Below, one piece after another: positions 1 to 10,548 of a DNA stretch of 64,000 bases. Under the pieces are notes generated by a model that was given only the letters and a program-made list of their open reading frames with translations, searched no databases and had not been told where the DNA came from. The stretch is from Nakaseomyces glabratus (taxonomy: Eukaryota > Ascomycota > Saccharomycetes > Saccharomycetales > Saccharomycetaceae). The translations under genes and the position numbers were made by a program. The stretch spans positions 434,001 through 498,000 of the forward strand of contig NC_088962.1 of NCBI RefSeq assembly GCF_010111755.1, in the 5' to 3' direction. How positions within the stretch are numbered: the stretch's first letter is position 1; each line of letters begins with the position of its first letter.

Positions 1-377
1 CCCACTCCCCTCGACATGTTTGTGTTCAGGTAAACGTAGCCCAGTCCTTAGAAGACTTTTAGAAAAGCTTTTAGAAGGGGGATTGTTACCCTAAAATTGG
101 TTGGATTCACAAAATCCTTATTTGTGTTGTGAAATCCCACCATCCCACGCCTAACCTTTGCGCAATCTCGGAATAAACTGTGAAGGTTTGGCTAGTATAA
201 TATATAAATCGAAATCCTTTGGTTTGAAACTACATTTTCATTCCACAATATGAACTAAAAACAAATAAGTATCAGTGCATTTATTATTTGAGCACTACCT
301 AAGATATCGAACAAGACTTAAATGTTTAATTAATATTTGAGAGAGATTAAACACTAAAAAAAAAGATCAAAAAAAAT
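1..377. other. upstream region of ECM3
   Basis: Noncoding left edge and promoter side of the ECM3-like gene. It holds a short imperfect repeat of the form CTTTTAGAA around 50-80 and an A-rich leader just before the start codon at 378. The spacing of the GAA triplets (about 11-12 bases) does not match a regular heat-shock element. No gene is visible, and the neighbour to the left lies outside the window. Confidence 0.6.
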
Positions 378-2201
378 ATGTCAATCACATTAGGTGCTGT
401 AATTTGGTCATCGGTGAAGCCTATTATCAAGATCTATCTTATCATTGGTTCCGGTTTCCTGTTGGCCCGGATGGGTATATTGACTGTGGAGGCCACCAAA
501 TCTATTTCTAATATAGTGCTGACTTTGCTGCTGCCGTGCCTTTCATTTAACAAAATTGTGGCCAACATTGAAGACCAGGACATCAAGATGGTTGGTATTA
601 TATGCTTGTCCTCTGTACTAATTTTTGGCACTGGTTTGTTCTTTGCCTGGGTAATAAGCAAGACAATGCCGGTCCCTAAAGAGTGGAAAGGTGGTATACT
701 GGCGGGCGGCATGTTTCCCAATATTAGTGACTTGCCAATTGCTTATCTACAAACTATGGATCAAGGGTTCATATTCAGTGAAGAAGAAGGTGAGAAAGGT
801 GTTGCCAACGTTATTATTTTCTTGGCAATGTTTTTAATCTGTGTGTTTAACCTCGGTGGCTTCAGATTGATCGAAAGCGATTTCAAGTACAATGATGTGG
901 AAAATGCAATCACAGAAAGTGAGTCGACTATTACGAACGACAGTAACGAAACCTCCACATCAGTCTCATATACATCCAATATACATACTGAGAAGCAAAG
1001 CTTAGACAAAGCGAGAGATAATACAAATGAGAAATCTAATGATTCCGATAGATCAAAGAATAATTCTGAGTCAGACCTTGAGAACGAATCGCTAGACTCA
1101 TCCTCTGCGGCAGGCGATTTATCCTTGAGAACTACTTCGACCTCTGATGATATAGACGATATCAATAGAAGTCAAGGAAAGTCTGCAACTAGAAGAAGAA
1201 ATCATACACCTATGCCTTTGAGGGAGAAGAATCCAAGAACCATTTCTAGAGTTACATTACCTTTGCAACATACCAGGAGAAATTCAGTAACAGCTTCTAT
1301 CAGATCTACCAAATCATTACAGGCACAAGATATGAATGATTTGATTCAAATTTACTCCAATGTTGATCAATATGGTAATGATATTAATGCGGATCAGTCA
1401 CAAAACCTTGGTTCACTGGGGAATGCGAACACTGGTAAAGTAATAACAACAGAGAACAAAACAAATGCGGCCCGTACTGTCCTTGATAGAATCAGAGGCT
1501 CTAATCTAACTAGAATTCTAACTTCAGATGCTACTGTTTCTAGGAAAGATATTGAAGAATCAGGTAAATCTCTGCCAAAATGGCTACATAAGAAACTACC
1601 AATTACAAAATTCATTGTCTTCTTTTTAAAGAACTGTTTGAGGCCATGTTCTATGGCTGTCATAGTGGCACTTACTATTGCATTTATTCCTTGGGTCAAA
1701 GCTTTGTTTGTTACTACTAAGCATACTCCACACATAAGACAAGCACCAGATCGCCAACCTGCTTTGAGCTTTATCATGGATTTTACAGCATATGTCGGAG
1801 CTGCATCAGTTCCTTTCGGTTTGATTTTATTGGGTGCTACATTAGGCCGTTTAAAAATAGGTAAATTATACCCAGGATTCTGGAGGTCGGCGGTAGTATT
1901 GGTTTTTTTAAGGCAATGTATTATGCCGATTTTTGGCGTTTTATGGTGTGATCGTCTAGTAAAGGCAGGCTGGGTGTCTTGGGAGAAAGATAAAATGTTG
2001 CTATTTGTCATTGCAATAAGCTGGGCACTGCCAACAATGACTACTCTTATATATTTTACTGCTAGCTACACCCCTCCTGAACTTTTGGAGCCTATCCAAA
2101 TGCAATGTGTATCTTTCTTCCTGATGATTCAATATCCACTTATGGTAGTGAGTCTACCATTTTTGGTGTCTTATTTCCTGAAGGTACAGATGAAGGTATA
2201 A
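378..2201 (+). CDS. ECM3: Ecm3 / Ynl095c-type membrane protein, auxin-efflux-carrier fold
   Basis: A 607-residue polytopic membrane protein close in length to S. cerevisiae Ecm3 (about 613 aa) and its paralogue Ynl095c. Hydrophobic segments lie in two blocks, roughly residues 10-165 and 410-600. They are separated by a hydrophilic Ser/Thr/Asp-rich loop of about 240 residues (about 170-405). This is the layout of fungal members of the auxin efflux carrier (PIN-like) family. The substrate in yeast is not established; ECM3 was named from cell-wall phenotypes. The start at 378 is an ATG after an A-rich leader. It converges with CMR2 and the stop codons are only about 180 bp apart, as ECM3 and CMR2 are neighbours on S. 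cerevisiae chromosome XV. Family assignment is firm. Which of the two paralogues it represents is inferred from the CMR2 neighbour. Confidence 0.88.
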   Translation: MSITLGAVIWSSVKPIIKIYLIIGSGFLLARMGILTVEATKSISNIVLTLLLPCLSFNKIVANIEDQDIKMVGIICLSSVLIFGTGLFFAWVISKTMPVPKEWKGGILAGGMFPNISDLPIAYLQTMDQGFIFSEEEGEKGVANVIIFLAMFLICVFNLGGFRLIESDFKYNDVENAITESESTITNDSNETSTSVSYTSNIHTEKQSLDKARDNTNEKSNDSDRSKNNSESDLENESLDSSSAAGDLSLRTTSTSDDIDDINRSQGKSATRRRNHTPMPLREKNPRTISRVTLPLQHTRRNSVTASIRSTKSLQAQDMNDLIQIYSNVDQYGNDINADQSQNLGSLGNANTGKVITTENKTNAARTVLDRIRGSNLTRILTSDATVSRKDIEESGKSLPKWLHKKLPITKFIVFFLKNCLRPCSMAVIVALTIAFIPWVKALFVTTKHTPHIRQAPDRQPALSFIMDFTAYVGAASVPFGLILLGATLGRLKIGKLYPGFWRSAVVLVFLRQCIMPIFGVLWCDRLVKAGWVSWEKDKMLLFVIAISWALPTMTTLIYFTASYTPPELLEPIQMQCVSFFLMIQYPLMVVSLPFLVSYFLKVQMKV

Positions 2202-2383
2202 ATACTTTACCAATTCATTGGGAAAACATCTTAATTTATATTCTTGAATTCAAATTTTCATTTTTAAGCCTTTATAGAGCCTACGAATATGTTACCTGAG
2301 GGTGGCTTATATATTATGAATAGATAGAAATGTCACTTCATTCACTGTTGAAGATCACTACCAATCTATATGGAACTCGAAGT

Positions 2384-5300
2384 TTAATTATTTTCAAACT
2401 CAGAAAGTAGATACATGGAGATATTTTCACCATAATTAATTCCAAATTGACTATCAATTTGTAACTCACATTGGAGCCATCTCTTAAATAGTGATAGCCT
2501 TTCTTTGGACCAATTGGGAGGTGCAGGGCTAGTAGAGTCATTAAATTTAGGTACTCTGACGAAAGCACACATATCCAATATTACGCCATGTTTATCTAAA
2601 AGAGATGAAGTGATCAGTGCGCATAAATTTGCATATTTTGATAGTAGCCTATCCCTTGTTCTAATTAAACAGACAAGTAGTCCACCCATTTTGGCGATGT
2701 AGCAATCACTGATCGAGCTATGAACATTTTTCACTGTCTGCTCCAAATCAATCACAAAGTGCGTCAAACCTAATATTTCGACGGTTTCATTCATGCTTCC
2801 AAGTATAAACAACAGCTTTTTACGGTTCAAGACACCGTTATGGTCTACGAAATTCACACTTTTAATGAATCCAAAGTCACCAGTCCTTAAATATGTCAAA
2901 CCTTTATCAGCTTCACCCTTTAACTTGCTACTGAATTGACTGGTAATGAATGGATCTTTTCGAAGCTTTTTGTCTGATAAATAATAACTGTAAACGTTAG
3001 CCTCCGAACAGCACCATATCTCACCATACTCACCATCGATACAAGGTACTTCTGTTTCTGGATTGACAATTGTTACATCAGTGCAGTAGGGTACACAACC
3101 TGAATCCTGAATCCTAATATATCCTTCACTCCCAACTTCTGTTAAGGATATCTCATCTATAATGCCCTCTCTGAGAGCTGTGGGATCAAGATACATATAC
3201 TTTGGTATGGTATCTATTCCTGTCTGCATTGAAATTATTGGGTTAAATTTATGTTCATATGTGCAGCAAATTTGGTTAGTACTTATCATTACGTTAGAGT
3301 ACCTCTTCAATAGCTTTTCTATCATCGCGCTATTTGGTCTTCCAGAAAATGGTATAATAAGATTTTGAACATTTCTCAAGAAATCCGAACGTAGTAGAGA
3401 GGTCGAGTTTGAGTTTTTCTTTGTGGTATTTTGATAACCTGCCTTTTTGTTATTTTCTAGCAGTTGGTTCGCTTTCTCGAGAACAGTTGATAGAACAGAA
3501 AGAGGAAGGTAGATTTCCTTCACGTTCAAATTTTGTATACCAATCAAGAAATCCACTGGATCGTTTTTAAAGTCGGAAATATTGAATAAATTCGTTGGGC
3601 AACCGATGAAAACACCCAACAGATTATTTATAGTAAAACTTGAAATGGAAGAATCTGGACACAAAGAAAATATGACTCTATCATTGGACATGTTCAAGGT
3701 CTCCTTCAGTATTTTACATGTTTTCAAAAATGTTGAGTGTGTCATAGTTGGGTGTATGTCTTGTTCAGTCGAAGACATGAGGTTTGTCCAAACAAAACAT
3801 GGTGAGTTATTATGTTTTTTTCCTTTTAAACTATATTTCTCTCTTAATGTTTTCTTAAAAATTGAAAGTGTCAGGGTATTCTTTCTTTTCACTTTTGAAA
3901 ATACAGTAATTTTGGGAAAGTTTTGCTTGTATGTTTTAAAAATTTTAGAGACAATATTATGCGAATCGACCAGGACATAGTTTTTGGCATCCATAAAAAT
4001 TCTCTTAACCTTATAGTTTTTTATTATTTTAACAAGAGGTCCAATAATTTTGTTAGCATTTTCAACTGTAACTGAAGGTACAGGAATAACAATAAAATTA
4101 CAATAGAAGCAAGCATATATCATTGCAATATATTCAACAGAATTGTCTGCCATTATTATAACACAATCAGATGGTTTTAAAGGTGTCTTGGAGACCACTA
4201 TTTTCCTAAGGAAAGACGCACAAATCACCTCGAAAGCCTTCCAAGATACTTTTTTGTGTATATTATTGGATGTATTACCTGAGGTTGTCTTAGAGGAACT
4301 GCCTCCATCGTTGAAGGCAAGATCATTTGGACTAGCAGATATTCTGAACTCAAGAATTTCCAAAATAGAATGAAAAGATTTCATAGATTTTCCAGATTTA
4401 TCATCGATGGAAAAGTCCTTGAAATTGATCCCAGATGCTTGCCAATTGTCATTTTCATAAGGCATACTGTCATCTTGTCTTACATCTATTGCCTCTTTCA
4501 AGGCCTTAAACCTCAATGCAGACAAATGTTCGGAAAAAATGCTCTCATTATAGTATGAAGAATGGGGAATATAATCCAGGATTACATTGTCAAACTGGAA
4601 TTTTGCAAAACTAGCATCCAACTCACCATTATAGAACTTTTTAACAACTGTACTGGTGGCCAATTCTAATGAACAATATCTTCTAGGTAAGGTATTTCGA
4701 GGTACAACCAGAACACACATGGGCTGGATTTTATGAAAAATCCATAAAATTCTGAATATTTGATCTGTTAATTCATTCATTTTCTTTTCAGTGTTGAATT
4801 TCTCCTTATTCGATATCTCTAGCAAATGTTCGTCCTTGTCATAATTTACTCTCCTTGGATCTCTTGCTAAGGAACTTTCGACAACAAGAACAAGAAAATG
4901 TTCTTCCTTATGGTGATTTAATTCGAATGTTACTGCTTCAAACACAGTGTTAACAGTCCTGACAAGTGTTTCTGTTATTTGCTGTAAATAATGAGATTCC
5001 ACAGAACGTTTAATTAACTTCTTATTTTCTTCCCTATTTCTTGTATGAAGGGAGGATTGGGCACTATCCTTGAGCTCTGATGTATAATTCTTATCCTTTT
5101 TTTCCGGTTTTGTATGTAGTAAATTTGATGTATGTGCCCAGTTTGGCAGTCTAACTAGCCTATTTTGTAAGAACATGTCTTCAACTAACGATAGCACATA
5201 TATTTTACCATTGAATACAAAACCCATTAATTTTGTCCTTAGAAAATGTGTTGCTTTTGGGCAAATATTGTATATTGTTTCTACCCTTTCTAGAGAATTT

Positions 5301-7465
5301 TTAAAGTCATCATTTGTATCAATATATTCATCTGATTTAGCAAATGCGAACATTTTATTGAAATTTAATTTCGCTTTGAACACAAATTCATTTATTTTGT
5401 CCATTTGATAGAATTCATCTGTTAGCTTATCAGAAGATATCCAAATTTCACCAACTGTTAAATCATTGACCAAGGTATTATCATCTGGATCAACAACACA
5501 GAGAATACTACCCGGAATTGGAAACCCAAAAGGCTCAACCTTTAAATAATCTTTAAAAGATGATGAAGAGTTTATCATAGCGGTAACACTGGGTTCGATG
5601 ATATTCTTCTTCAATTTTTCTCTGCTAATATACAGTTCATCTTGTAATCTCAGCTTAGAATCATGGACTGGAAAGTTATCAAGATTGCCCAGTTCATCCC
5701 TTAAAGAAAAAAAGAGACCACCAAAATCTGTAAGTGTTAGCATAGGAGAATAGCACAAAGAGGCGTCAATACAACCCAAGTTTTTTAGCCATTTATGTAT
5801 AACCATGTCAGTCACATCAGTATCAATAGTATTACACGAAGTTAAGCAATATTTGATACAACTAAAGTCGATTTTGTGTTTCTTCGTTAATGTTAGTTCT
5901 GGATTTTCTAAATAATTTATGACCACTTGCTTAAGTTGTAACTGATCATTTAAAAGAACGTCTGCTCTGTATTTGTCAATGAGGTGTTCATAACCACCTG
6001 GTGTTTGTAAAATTTGACTATTAGCTGCAATCAGTAAAGCACCGGAAAATAAGTTGAACAGGACACCAAAAATTAATCCCGAAGATCTGGTAGGATCTAG
6101 ACTACTCATTACTACAAATCTGTCAGCAACACTTGTTACATTGAGCGATTTCTGTTTTAGAGGCACGATAACATTGTTCTTCCTCTTCCAATGAGGCATC
6201 ACTCGAGAGTTAAGAATTAAAGCTAATAGTGAGAGTTGATCCATGAGTACTTTATGTTTCATGACTACACCGGACAATCTTCCCAGAGGAGTACGAGTAA
6301 ATTCAATGTACATTATGTTGGGGGTCTCAAAAATGGGTACAGATTTCTTCGCCTTGGAATAAATTCCTAGGTCATCGGTTTTTAAGAATTTCACACTTTT
6401 GAAGACTTCACTTTTTACAAGTTTAACTTTATTGTGATTGGAAGTTGAGTGTAGATTATCTAATTGTTTTTGGCAATTATTAGAAATTAATATTAACTTC
6501 GCGCCAGTCATGCGTATAATTTCAATAATATCACTTAAAGAATATGTTTGGAAAGAAACTGGAACAGCCACCATGCCAGCTATAAAACAGCCAAAGAGTG
6601 CAACAGCAAATTCAATAGAATCCTCCATGTTATACCACAGTAAAACTTTATCCATTTTGTACAACTGTTCTTTGGTTAATTCATGTGCCACTTTGGCAGC
6701 TCTTAAATATAATTTATCCCAGGTTATAAATGTTTCTTTTCCTTTGTTATTAATACTTATCATAGCAGTTTGGCCGTTGAAATATTCAAAACGTTTTCTT
6801 AAGATGGATGGAAGGAACTCTTTCGCTATAGTTTCTACCTCTTTGTTTTCAGGGCTAACATAAGAAGGTTTCCGTGGAAGTAGAGGAATCATTGGTGTGT
6901 AAGATCCTTCCATCTCCGATTGGCCTGACAAGCTTGCATCATCGACAGAAGATGCCAGTGAATATTGAGATTTTCTTTTGAACTTGGCTGGCGAAGCTAA
7001 CGGTAAACTGTTCTTGGATGCAGAATTCATAGTTGTGACCCTGTAAACTGAATTTTGTCTCATTGTCTTATGTGCAATTATGTTAGAAAGTCTCGAAGTT
7101 GTATTATAGTTGGGACTAGTCATAAGATCATCGCTAAATGATCTATAATGGGTGTTAGTCTGCCTCTCTTTACCTTTCGTAGAAGTTACATAGCTTGAAG
7201 TAGGTCGGCTATTGGAAAACCTTGAAGGATCATTTGGCCTTTCTAGATCTATTGTAGAAGTATCCCTTGAGTAAAGAGACGATGAGAGAGATATTTTTGA
7301 AGAATTTGTCTGTAGTTCATAATTCTCCAGAAGTTGCCTCCGCTTTGTCTGGTAACCCTTAATGGTAAGGTTTTCTTGTTTGTAATCTTGAATTAGCTCA
7401 TTTAATTGATACTGTATCCCAAGTGGCAAGTTGGAAGGCACTGATAAATCGACTCGGCTCTCCAT
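2384..7465 (-). CDS. CMR2: Cmr2, DIP2-family protein with two fatty-acyl-AMP-ligase-like domains
   Basis: A 1693-residue protein, similar in size to S. cerevisiae Cmr2/Yor093c. It starts with a short DMAP1-binding-type helix segment (about residues 10-50), followed by a Ser-rich linker. Two AMP-binding-like domains follow, at about 210-760 and 1000-1690. The second keeps the late adenylation signature TGDFG near residue 1520. This is the architecture of Disco-interacting protein 2 (DIP2). DIP2 proteins, yeast Cmr2 included, are reported to control particular diacylglycerol pools. The usual glycine- and serine-rich ATP loop is not recognisable in either domain: the matching places read EFTRTPLGRLSGV (about 385-398) and FVWTNLMSSTEQD (about 1221-1233). 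Classical adenylation activity is therefore uncertain. The ATG at 7465 is the first in frame. Confidence 0.92.
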   Translation of the reverse strand: MESRVDLSVPSNLPLGIQYQLNELIQDYKQENLTIKGYQTKRRQLLENYELQTNSSKISLSSSLYSRDTSTIDLERPNDPSRFSNSRPTSSYVTSTKGKERQTNTHYRSFSDDLMTSPNYNTTSRLSNIIAHKTMRQNSVYRVTTMNSASKNSLPLASPAKFKRKSQYSLASSVDDASLSGQSEMEGSYTPMIPLLPRKPSYVSPENKEVETIAKEFLPSILRKRFEYFNGQTAMISINNKGKETFITWDKLYLRAAKVAHELTKEQLYKMDKVLLWYNMEDSIEFAVALFGCFIAGMVAVPVSFQTYSLSDIIEIIRMTGAKLILISNNCQKQLDNLHSTSNHNKVKLVKSEVFKSVKFLKTDDLGIYSKAKKSVPIFETPNIMYIEFTRTPLGRLSGVVMKHKVLMDQLSLLALILNSRVMPHWKRKNNVIVPLKQKSLNVTSVADRFVVMSSLDPTRSSGLIFGVLFNLFSGALLIAANSQILQTPGGYEHLIDKYRADVLLNDQLQLKQVVINYLENPELTLTKKHKIDFSCIKYCLTSCNTIDTDVTDMVIHKWLKNLGCIDASLCYSPMLTLTDFGGLFFSLRDELGNLDNFPVHDSKLRLQDELYISREKLKKNIIEPSVTAMINSSSSFKDYLKVEPFGFPIPGSILCVVDPDDNTLVNDLTVGEIWISSDKLTDEFYQMDKINEFVFKAKLNFNKMFAFAKSDEYIDTNDDFKNSLERVETIYNICPKATHFLRTKLMGFVFNGKIYVLSLVEDMFLQNRLVRLPNWAHTSNLLHTKPEKKDKNYTSELKDSAQSSLHTRNREENKKLIKRSVESHYLQQITETLVRTVNTVFEAVTFELNHHKEEHFLVLVVESSLARDPRRVNYDKDEHLLEISNKEKFNTEKKMNELTDQIFRILWIFHKIQPMCVLVVPRNTLPRRYCSLELATSTVVKKFYNGELDASFAKFQFDNVILDYIPHSSYYNESIFSEHLSALRFKALKEAIDVRQDDSMPYENDNWQASGINFKDFSIDDKSGKSMKSFHSILEILEFRISASPNDLAFNDGGSSSKTTSGNTSNNIHKKVSWKAFEVICASFLRKIVVSKTPLKPSDCVIIMADNSVEYIAMIYACFYCNFIVIPVPSVTVENANKIIGPLVKIIKNYKVKRIFMDAKNYVLVDSHNIVSKIFKTYKQNFPKITVFSKVKRKNTLTLSIFKKTLREKYSLKGKKHNNSPCFVWTNLMSSTEQDIHPTMTHSTFLKTCKILKETLNMSNDRVIFSLCPDSSISSFTINNLLGVFIGCPTNLFNISDFKNDPVDFLIGIQNLNVKEIYLPLSVLSTVLEKANQLLENNKKAGYQNTTKKNSNSTSLLRSDFLRNVQNLIIPFSGRPNSAMIEKLLKRYSNVMISTNQICCTYEHKFNPIISMQTGIDTIPKYMYLDPTALREGIIDEISLTEVGSEGYIRIQDSGCVPYCTDVTIVNPETEVPCIDGEYGEIWCCSEANVYSYYLSDKKLRKDPFITSQFSSKLKGEADKGLTYLRTGDFGFIKSVNFVDHNGVLNRKKLLFILGSMNETVEILGLTHFVIDLEQTVKNVHSSISDCYIAKMGGLLVCLIRTRDRLLSKYANLCALITSSLLDKHGVILDMCAFVRVPKFNDSTSPAPPNWSKERLSLFKRWLQCELQIDSQFGINYGENISMYLLSEFENN

Positions 7466-8171
7466 TATATAACTCTTCCCAATAACGTGCTAGTTAGTAC
7501 AGATTCTTCCTTCATTCGCCACCGCAATCCACGAAAAAAAGGCACAATGACTATTGTAGTATGCCTGGAGGCTATGCTAATGATTATATGTCTTAACAAT
7601 TAGCATTCAGAACCAACAGTTCAAAAGAAGTAATCAAGGGCATCTATAATTAGATGTGAAATACTTTGTACAGGATTACACTCGATGTAAGATTTTTCTG
7701 AATTTCTTTGAACTTTTCGGCAAGAAAATAAGAAATTATCCTGAGGTACAACATCCCTACGATATGTTCTGTGAGTTCATGAGATGATGTATATCAATAT
7801 TCACCTCTGTGGGATAATATATTTGAAATAAGACGAAATAGAGAGCAGGTGGTTATTGCTCTTTTAATATGCAATGAGGAATGTCATTGAAAAATATATA
7901 CACGAATTAAATGCCATTTCACCACGGCTTTCTCTCAATAGAGAATGAAAGAAATTGATTCTCGCATGTACGTAAGTGATATACAGTTTTATGGTTCACC
8001 AAAATCTAGAGCGATAGTGGGTAAAAATAATTAATCGTTCGTTGCTTCTTGTGATATTATTGAAGAACAGATGGTAAAAAATTGAAAGTATTAAATGGGC
8101 TGGGAAAAGTATAATAAAAAAGGAGAAAAGAACAAATATTAAGTGGACTTTGTTCATTGTACAAAAGAATC
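7466..8171. other. intergenic: CMR2 promoter and RKI1 3' region
   Basis: About 700 bp without a supported gene. It must hold the CMR2 promoter (right to left) and the RKI1 terminator. A perfect minus-strand TACTAAC box lies at 7492-7498, about 30 bp before the CMR2 ATG, but no paired 5' splice site was found. In the S. cerevisiae order ARF3 lies between CMR2 and RKI1; no ARF-like reading frame is present here. Confidence 0.6.
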
Positions 8172-8954
8172 TTATTTCTTATCAATGACTTCAACGCTAC
8201 CGTCAGGCTTACCGAAGTAAGCTCTGTGAGCGTTATCAATGAACAGACCAGTTTCGACGACACCCACCAACATTTTGATTTGTTCATGTAGGGCTTTTGG
8301 ATCTTGAATTTCACCGAAGTCAGCGTCGATCAAGAAGTTCATGTTATCAGTGACAACTGGACCGGCTTTAGCACTGCCACCTTGCCTTACAGGAGCAGAG
8401 TTTGCATGGAGAATGCTAGTCAAGTCATGTTGAACTCTTGACCAGGCCGAAGGCACGATTTCTATTGGCACACCTCTCTTCCAATTTATCCCCAAGTTAG
8501 TATCCGATTTTTTTCTGGAATCAGCAACAACAATGAAGATTTTTGCACTAGTGGATACCAATTTTTCTTGGAACAAGCATGCACCACCACCTTTGATCAA
8601 TTGCAAGTTGTGGTCAACTTCGTCAGCACCGTCAAAGGCAATGTCTACATGGGGGTGCTGCTCGATAGAACCTAGAATTAAACCATTATCTTGAATCAAG
8701 TTACGGGATTGGTAACCAGTAGGGATACAGATAAATTTGGATACTTTGTCATGGTACTTCTCATCCTTCAAGTATTGACCAATTCGCTCGGCAACGTAAA
8801 CAACAGTACTACCACTACCTACACCGATGATTCTGTGTTCGTCAAAGTTCAAGTTTTCATCAACAGCACGATAAGCAGCTGCTCTCTTGGCATCTTCTAG
8901 AGGATTACCTAGAGTTGGGAAGTCGTTAATATTTGGCAATGGGGTGTAGGACAT
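8172..8954 (-). CDS. RKI1: ribose-5-phosphate ketol-isomerase
   Basis: A 260-residue RpiA-type isomerase that interconverts ribose 5-phosphate and ribulose 5-phosphate in the cytosolic non-oxidative pentose phosphate pathway. Its length matches S. cerevisiae Rki1 (258 aa). The phosphate/substrate loop GVGSGST (44-50), the DGADEVD motif (108-114) and the KGGGA...QEK segment (121-131) with the catalytic Glu/Lys region are all intact. The ATG at 8954 gives the expected N-terminus. The neighbours CMR2 and YOR097C agree with the chromosome XV order, although RPS7A, expected next, is not here. Codon choice looks typical of a well-expressed gene. Confidence 0.97.
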   Translation of the reverse strand: MSYTPLPNINDFPTLGNPLEDAKRAAAYRAVDENLNFDEHRIIGVGSGSTVVYVAERIGQYLKDEKYHDKVSKFICIPTGYQSRNLIQDNGLILGSIEQHPHVDIAFDGADEVDHNLQLIKGGGACLFQEKLVSTSAKIFIVVADSRKKSDTNLGINWKRGVPIEIVPSAWSRVQHDLTSILHANSAPVRQGGSAKAGPVVTDNMNFLIDADFGEIQDPKALHEQIKMLVGVVETGLFIDNAHRAYFGKPDGSVEVIDKK

Positions 8955-10098
8955 TATAAACTTTTGTAATTTTTTTTCTGTACTTGGCAGAAGATGCTAT
9001 ATTTCAGTATAGCGGAGTTTGTTATCGGTTGTATTAAAGGATTGGAAAAATAGCCCTTAAATATCCGAATTCGATAGTTTGTTGAACTTCTTGCCTTTTA
9101 AATATATAAGGGTGGTTAATTACTTTATTGCCCCTTTTTTTGAACAACTATTATCCTCCTAAAATCTAAAATGTAAATTAGTAAAATGGTTTACTGTTAT
9201 TCCTTTGGTAATGAAAGTCATCTCATCACTAAATAAATTTTTCTCCCAATAAGTAAATCAGTTACAACCGTACAAGAGAGATAATAGGACAGAAAAAGCT
9301 AAAAAGGAGAGAAAAGGGAACTCTACATATGAAATAGGAGTGTCATTGAACGGGAAAGGGGACTTAACTAAGAAGTGAGCGATCTAGAACTGATATCATC
9401 TGGAATATCAATCAAGAGCTGAAATACTTTTGGACTGACCTGTAAAAATATCCCATTTTCTCGAGAAATCGAGGTTAGTTTACTTATCTTATATACTTAT
9501 TTTTTTTGGGGGAAGGGTGGTTTGATTGCACCAATCTATTGTAACCTGCATAATTGATATGACATTCCAATTGCTATTTCAGTTGTTCACGTATGCATGT
9601 GTCAATAGTTTTTCTTTCTTTTTTTGGGCATCTCACAACCAGATTTCCTGCATACATTTCTTCGAATAATAGCAAAAAAAATTTACATTGATGTGATAAA
9701 ATATTTTTTCAATATTATTTTTTTGGTTCTATTGCGATGAGCTCCTACCTCTTCACAACTTATTTCTATTGTCTTGCTGTGACCATTTATGCCCTGGTTT
9801 TTAAAATTGTTCATATGTACTTAGAACAATGGGGAGTTATGCGATTGGAGGGACCCCACTTTTTATTGTTATAGGTGCCCTTGTGATGCCTATCTTATTA
9901 CTATATCCAAAGATGTTTTGCCCTAACACTGGTTAGTTAGTTCCTTTCTTTTTCTGGAAGCAGTATTTTTAAATGCAAAAAGGACCGTTGTATTGCCAAT
10001 TAACAGTTTTTTTTATGTCAATTAGGGTTATCTCGACATATAGTTGTTGAAGAGAGGTCCTGGTATATTGACGAGCTAATCAATGGCTTGTCAACTTC
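8955..10098. other. intergenic: RKI1 promoter and YOR097C 3' region
   Basis: About 1.1 kb with no long reading frame. It includes poly-T tracts, a PAC motif at 9734-9741 and a short hydrophobic reading frame at 9829-9936 (listed separately). The S. cerevisiae order would place RPS7A here, but no ribosomal protein sequence is visible. A snoRNA or small spliced gene cannot be excluded by eye. Confidence 0.5.
9734..9741 (+). promoter_or_regulatory. PAC motif without an obvious target gene
   Basis: A perfect GCGATGAG, the PAC element bound by Dot6/Tod6 at ribosome-biogenesis and RNA polymerase I/III genes. It lies 780 bp from the RKI1 start, too far for a typical PAC. It is about 90 bp upstream of the short reading frame starting at 9829. 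The target is unknown. Confidence 0.45.
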
Positions 10099-10186
10099 CT
10101 ATCTTCTTGCCTTGCGTACAAAATTGGTATATAGATCCTTTTCATCTATTGATATCGTAGAGATTGAAGGTTTTCGTTTGATGTAG
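9829..10186 (+). CDS. possible small spliced membrane-protein gene (speculative)
   Basis: An ATG at 9829 opens a 35-codon frame (stop at 9934-9936) coding a single hydrophobic stretch, roughly residues 10-27. At 9932 the sequence GTTAGT could serve as a non-consensus 5' splice site. A branch-like CAATTAAC, a run of U and a TTAG end at 10025 would give a 94-bp intron. Joining the exons at 9931 and 10026 keeps the frame open to a stop at 10184-10186, for about 87 residues. The last part would overlap the 3' end of the YOR097C-like gene on the other strand, which argues for caution. No homologue is recognised. The PAC motif just upstream is the main reason to keep it. Confidence 0.18.
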
Positions 10187-10548
10187 GGCTCTTTCTCAAC
10201 GGGTATATTAAAGTACTTGTAACTTCCAATATCAGCTTCGCTGTCTTCTTGAGGTCGTATCTTATTAATTGTTTCTGTATAGGTTGGTTTACTCCTCTTC
10301 ACTTGACGCTTCTGGCTACCAGACAATATCCATATGATAGTTAACGCTATACCAATCACCACCGCAAATTTCGAAAATAGAATTAGGCCCACCCATATAC
10401 CCCCTATTACTGTTTTCAATATTGGGCCAACTAGTCCTATAACCAATGCACCTAGAACAAATGAGGGCAGATGAATATATACATCCCTATCACCGACCCT
10501 GAATTCAATCTCTTGATTTGATCGGATGAAAGGTATCGCTTTCTCCAT
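10099..10548 (-). CDS. Yor097c-like small membrane protein of unknown function
   Basis: From the ATG at 10548 this codes 149 residues. The frame is open without an ATG back to about 10625. Two adjacent hydrophobic segments lie at about residues 30-50 and 53-73, followed by a basic and acidic tail of about 75 residues. Its place between RKI1 and NUP1 and its size suggest S. cerevisiae YOR097C (175 aa), which has no known function. A second frame on the same strand, starting with an ATG at 10700 and open to 10452, overlaps the 5' part. The true N-terminus may lie there, joined by a small intron or a frameshift. Identity rests mostly on position. Confidence 0.6.
   Translation of the reverse strand: MEKAIPFIRSNQEIEFRVGDRDVYIHLPSFVLGALVIGLVGPILKTVIGGIWVGLILFSKFAVVIGIALTIIWILSGSQKRQVKRSKPTYTETINKIRPQEDSEADIGSYKYFNIPVEKEPYIKRKPSISTISIDEKDLYTNFVRKARR

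Noticed and set aside
51..82. Repeated TTAGAA/CTTTTAGAA as a heat-shock element
   Set aside because: GAA units are spaced 11-12 bases with no alternating TTC, so the Hsf1 pattern is not met.
761..2011. Minus-strand frames of 134 and 205 codons in ECM3
   Set aside because: They mirror the ECM3 coding frame and show no independent features.
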